Positions 61,400 to 64,000 of a DNA stretch of 64,000 nt are shown piece after piece. The notes below the pieces were generated by a model, which did no database searches, was not told where the DNA came from, and saw only the letters and a list, made by a program, of their open reading frames with translations. The DNA is taken from NCBI GenBank assembly GCA_030998225.1, contig JAPYXD010000695.1:2771001-2835000 (forward strand), written 5' to 3'. Position numbers and translations under genes: made by a program. This stretch comes from Diplolepis rosae (taxonomy: Eukaryota; Arthropoda; Insecta; Hymenoptera; Diplolepididae). Every line of letters starts with the position of its first letter. Positions within the stretch are counted from its first letter, which is position 1.

Positions 61400-61830
61400 G
61401 TTTTAGAGTTTCTTTGAATCAAAAAAATTTGTAAAAAGAAAGTTTCTTTGATTTAAAGAAATTTCTTGATTGTTTTTTACTTTGAATTAAATAAATAAAT
61501 GTCTGCGCAGTTGCATAAAACACACGTAATGTGACTCAGAAATATTTTCATTAATTTAAAGAAAAAATTGTTTTCGTTCAAAGATAATAAAATCAAATAA
61601 ATTATTTATTAAGTTTTGCCAGTGCTGTATTTGAATGGAAAAAGTATTTTTTTAAATCAATTAAATAATGTTAAAAAAATAATTTCTTTCATTTAAAAAA
61701 TTCTAAAAACGTGATTTCTTAAAATCAAATAAATTTATATTCGTTCTAAAGGTCTTTTTACTTCGAATTGAAGAAATGAAGTTTAAAAAACGATTTCTTA
61801 AATTTAAATAAAACTTTTTTCTGGCTATGT
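61400..61830. repeat. Further tttctttgaatcaaagaaa iterations
   Basis: Chains of tttctttgaatcaaa, gatttaaagaaatttctt, aatcaaataaatt. Possible ends are actcagaaata at 61535 and ttttttctggc at about 61818. A degraded echo element. Confidence 0.5.
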
Positions 61831-62953
61831 AATGAAATATTTTCCGAATCTTGAATTAGGGAAATTCTAATGATTATTGAAGTTTTTATTTAATAATAAA
61901 ATTTGACGAACGCCTACTGTTTGGTTGGCGAAGTTTCGTTAAAGGTGCAAATATGCCAGCATCGAGACTGGAAGTTAACGAGGTATCTGTGCAATTAAGT
62001 CGCGTACATTGTATGTGTAGGTGCGTATAATGACACGTTCAGACTTACGTACGCTTTTAGGAGCGTACGTTCGAACGTAGTAGGACGGTAACGAGAAGAG
62101 CACCGAGGGAGCTGTTGGTGGCCCTCAAGGGAGCCGCCATCACGGTTTTATTGCGGCAATAAGAGTTATCACCTAGTGATAACTGCCCCCATAACTCCTG
62201 TTTGTACGATGAATACATTCCCTTCTCTAACTCCGGTATCGCGTCGGTGTCGTTGATGGTAACACCTCACACCTTTCTCTAACCCTCCCTGAATAACTGA
62301 CCAAGCGATTTCATGTCACGCAAAGGGTTGCTCAAAGTATTTTTTTTTTTTAATTCTCTTTGCTTTTTTAACCCTGAATCCCACTCTGTTTGCTCAACGA
62401 TTTCTAGAATCTGGGTTTGTAAAAATGAATTTGAAATACTAGCACTCTATTAACACGCTAATTTTAATTTCACGCTCTCGTGAACCTCACTTTTACATCT
62501 TCGTGTATTTTACACTGTGACTGCAAAAAAATTTAGGCCACTCGCAACTTTTTTAAATGTATAGATAACCGCAGGACATTAATTTATCTGTTTTCTTATC
62601 AGCAAAGGGAACTATATTTTTGGTTTATTTCTTTTTGTGTCACTTTTTTAAGATTGTAAGATCTTTGGTTAAGCCAGACAATAATTGCTTGAATTAATTC
62701 AAATATTTGTTGGATTTAAGGCCATTGAACAACCAGTACAGCTGACTAAATTAATTAAATCAGTTTTCCCCCAAGATTTTTCCACAGTAATGAATTTTTT
62801 TAGCTGAAACTTTAGGACATAATAAAGGTCATATTTGCGGATGGCTGTAGACTTTAATTAGTTTTTAAAAATTAAAAAAACTTTAGTGCCGATAAAATAT
62901 CAGTTATTATTTTTTATTGTTTAGAACTAATTCAAGTCTACAGACATCTGCTA
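61831..62953. other. Unique island 61900-62400, no supported gene
   Basis: About 500 bp of balanced, non-repetitive sequence with small palindromes (agcgtacgttcgaacgta; gttatcacctagtgataac). Looks like host regulatory or conserved non-coding DNA. The rest is AT-rich. Confidence 0.35.
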
Positions 62954-64000
62954 CACTGAGAAAACGGTTTTGCACTGAGAAAACAGTTTTGTCAAATCAA
63001 CAAAAATATTTTGTTAGTATTTAGCTAACGAAATTCTTTTGTTGTGCCAACAAAAAATTTTGCTATATCAATCAAATTTTGTTCCTCAAACAAAATGTTT
63101 TGTTGTGACAACAAAATATTTTGTCAGGACAACAAAAAACGTTTTGTTGGATAAATTTTTTTCTCAGTGTGCTTGACCAACCAAAATTTTGTTGCCGCAA
63201 CAAAATAATTTTGTTATTATTTGTGCAACAAAACTGTTTTGTTGAGCCAGCAAAATTTTTCTGTTGGGTCTCTTTGTTAATCTAACGAAACTGTTCTGTT
63301 GATGTAACAAAAATGTTCTGTTGGTCTAACAAAACTGTTTTTTTGGCCTAACAAAATGCTTTTGTTGAGGCCAAGTAATTTTTTTATCAGCCCAATAAAT
63401 CATTTGTTGGCTCAACAAAATTCGTTGTTTAGTCTGGCAAAATAGTCTTGTTGTCCTAACAAAATACGTTTGTTCTTTTGAAATAATATAATTTCGCAGC
63501 TTTGTTTCAAATTTCATTTCAATTCCAAGCACTTCATTTTCTAAAAGCTTTGCGAGGAAGAAACTGCTGGGCATTAGGGCCTCAAATACTTCTTTATTTA
63601 TACCTTGCTCTAAAAAGCAAAAAGTTCAGTTTTAATATATTTATCAATTTAATTTGAGACATACAAAAATTAATTTAAAATAATAAAATGTATAACGATG
63701 AATATACCTGGTTAACATTTTGACTATACTTAATACTTACTTTTGAAGGTGTCAATGAGGCATCTTAAACCCCAGTCTTCTAGAAGTCGTCTTGTTTTCT
63801 TGTCTGTCATATTATTTCAATTAAACACATCACATACAATCGACTAACGAAAATATCTTTCATTCGAGCATAGAGAACAACAGCGGTATCCGTCATATTA
63901 GACATGAACGTGCTCGCGTCTCCGGCTAACAATAAGTGAACACACATGCGTGATCGCGTATCTAATTAGTCTAACTAAACAGTTTTGTTGGCTGAGCAAA
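62954..64000. mobile_element. Echo element running off the right edge
   Basis: Starts CACTGAGAAAACGGTTTTGN after TA; from 63172 its interior shows aacaaaattttgttg, gcaacaaaactgttttgttg and related words to about 63475. An ordinary AT-rich stretch follows, then ctaaacagttttgttggctg at the window end. A 197-bp element is nested near its left end. The 82-codon minus-strand frame at 63326 is a motif artefact. Confidence 0.65.
62973..63169 (+). mobile_element. 197-bp echo family (aacaaaattttgtt), nested copy
   Basis: CACTGAGAAAACAGTTTTGT to ttttttctcagtg, exactly 197 bp. Flanked by TG on both sides (62971-62972; 63170-63171) rather than TA. Almost identical to 21708-21904. Confidence 0.9.

Overview
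The window is nuclear DNA from a metazoan, most likely an insect. It is strongly AT-rich and has no dense ORFs, operons, ribosome-binding sites or CRISPR. It carries Tc1/mariner transposase relics of types common in insects, many TA- or TTAA-flanked foldback elements, and scattered cgccattttga and aacctaacc motifs. A hymenopteran or similar insect fits the style, but nothing here proves the order. I find no intact host protein-coding gene. The DNA reads as intergenic or long-intron sequence colonised by mobile elements, mostly non-autonomous and often nested.

Layout. 1-13 kb: AT-rich unique DNA, a few terminal-inverted-repeat elements (1354-1845, 4165-4342), two hairpin elements (6368-6655, 7101-7593) and a tRNA-like box pair (12820-12900). 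14.7-16.4 kb: two copies of a 210-bp palindromic element, a dead transposase on the minus strand and a 205-bp element. 17-19.6 kb: a foldback and a 1.45-kb TTAA element with a GC-rich palindrome inside it. 19.6-24 kb: a unique non-repetitive island, then a run of elements: a deleted mariner-like element, a 1.25-kb element abutting it at a shared TA, two 197-bp elements and a 936-bp hairpin ending in a TA microsatellite. 26-27.6 kb: two foldbacks. 30.3-32.3 kb: a mariner with a TTAA element inserted just before its start codon. 34.4-35.1 kb: a relatively GC-rich unique island. 35.3-46 kb: large elements, including nested 41417-42719/41813-42550 and a 2.8-kb element with an internal tandem array. 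46.5-57.8 kb: consecutive large foldbacks, several nested. 58.7-64 kb: more of the same elements, one running off the right edge.

Main theme. Many elements share only a short terminus (type TA + CACTGAGAAAA, or variants of form C-A/C-C, about five bases, then AAA). Inside, each is built from diverged iterations of its own short palindromic motif: aacaaaattttgtt, gaatcaaagaaa, gtcacagtgac, ccggaattccgg, gcaggcctgc, ccaatattgg and so on. I call these echo elements. A second theme is a set of six TTAA-bounded hairpin elements resembling non-autonomous piggyBac derivatives. Long hairpin arms provide internal controls: where one arm carries an insertion, the other preserves the empty site. The three transposase relics each keep a different part of the catalytic domain and none can be functional.
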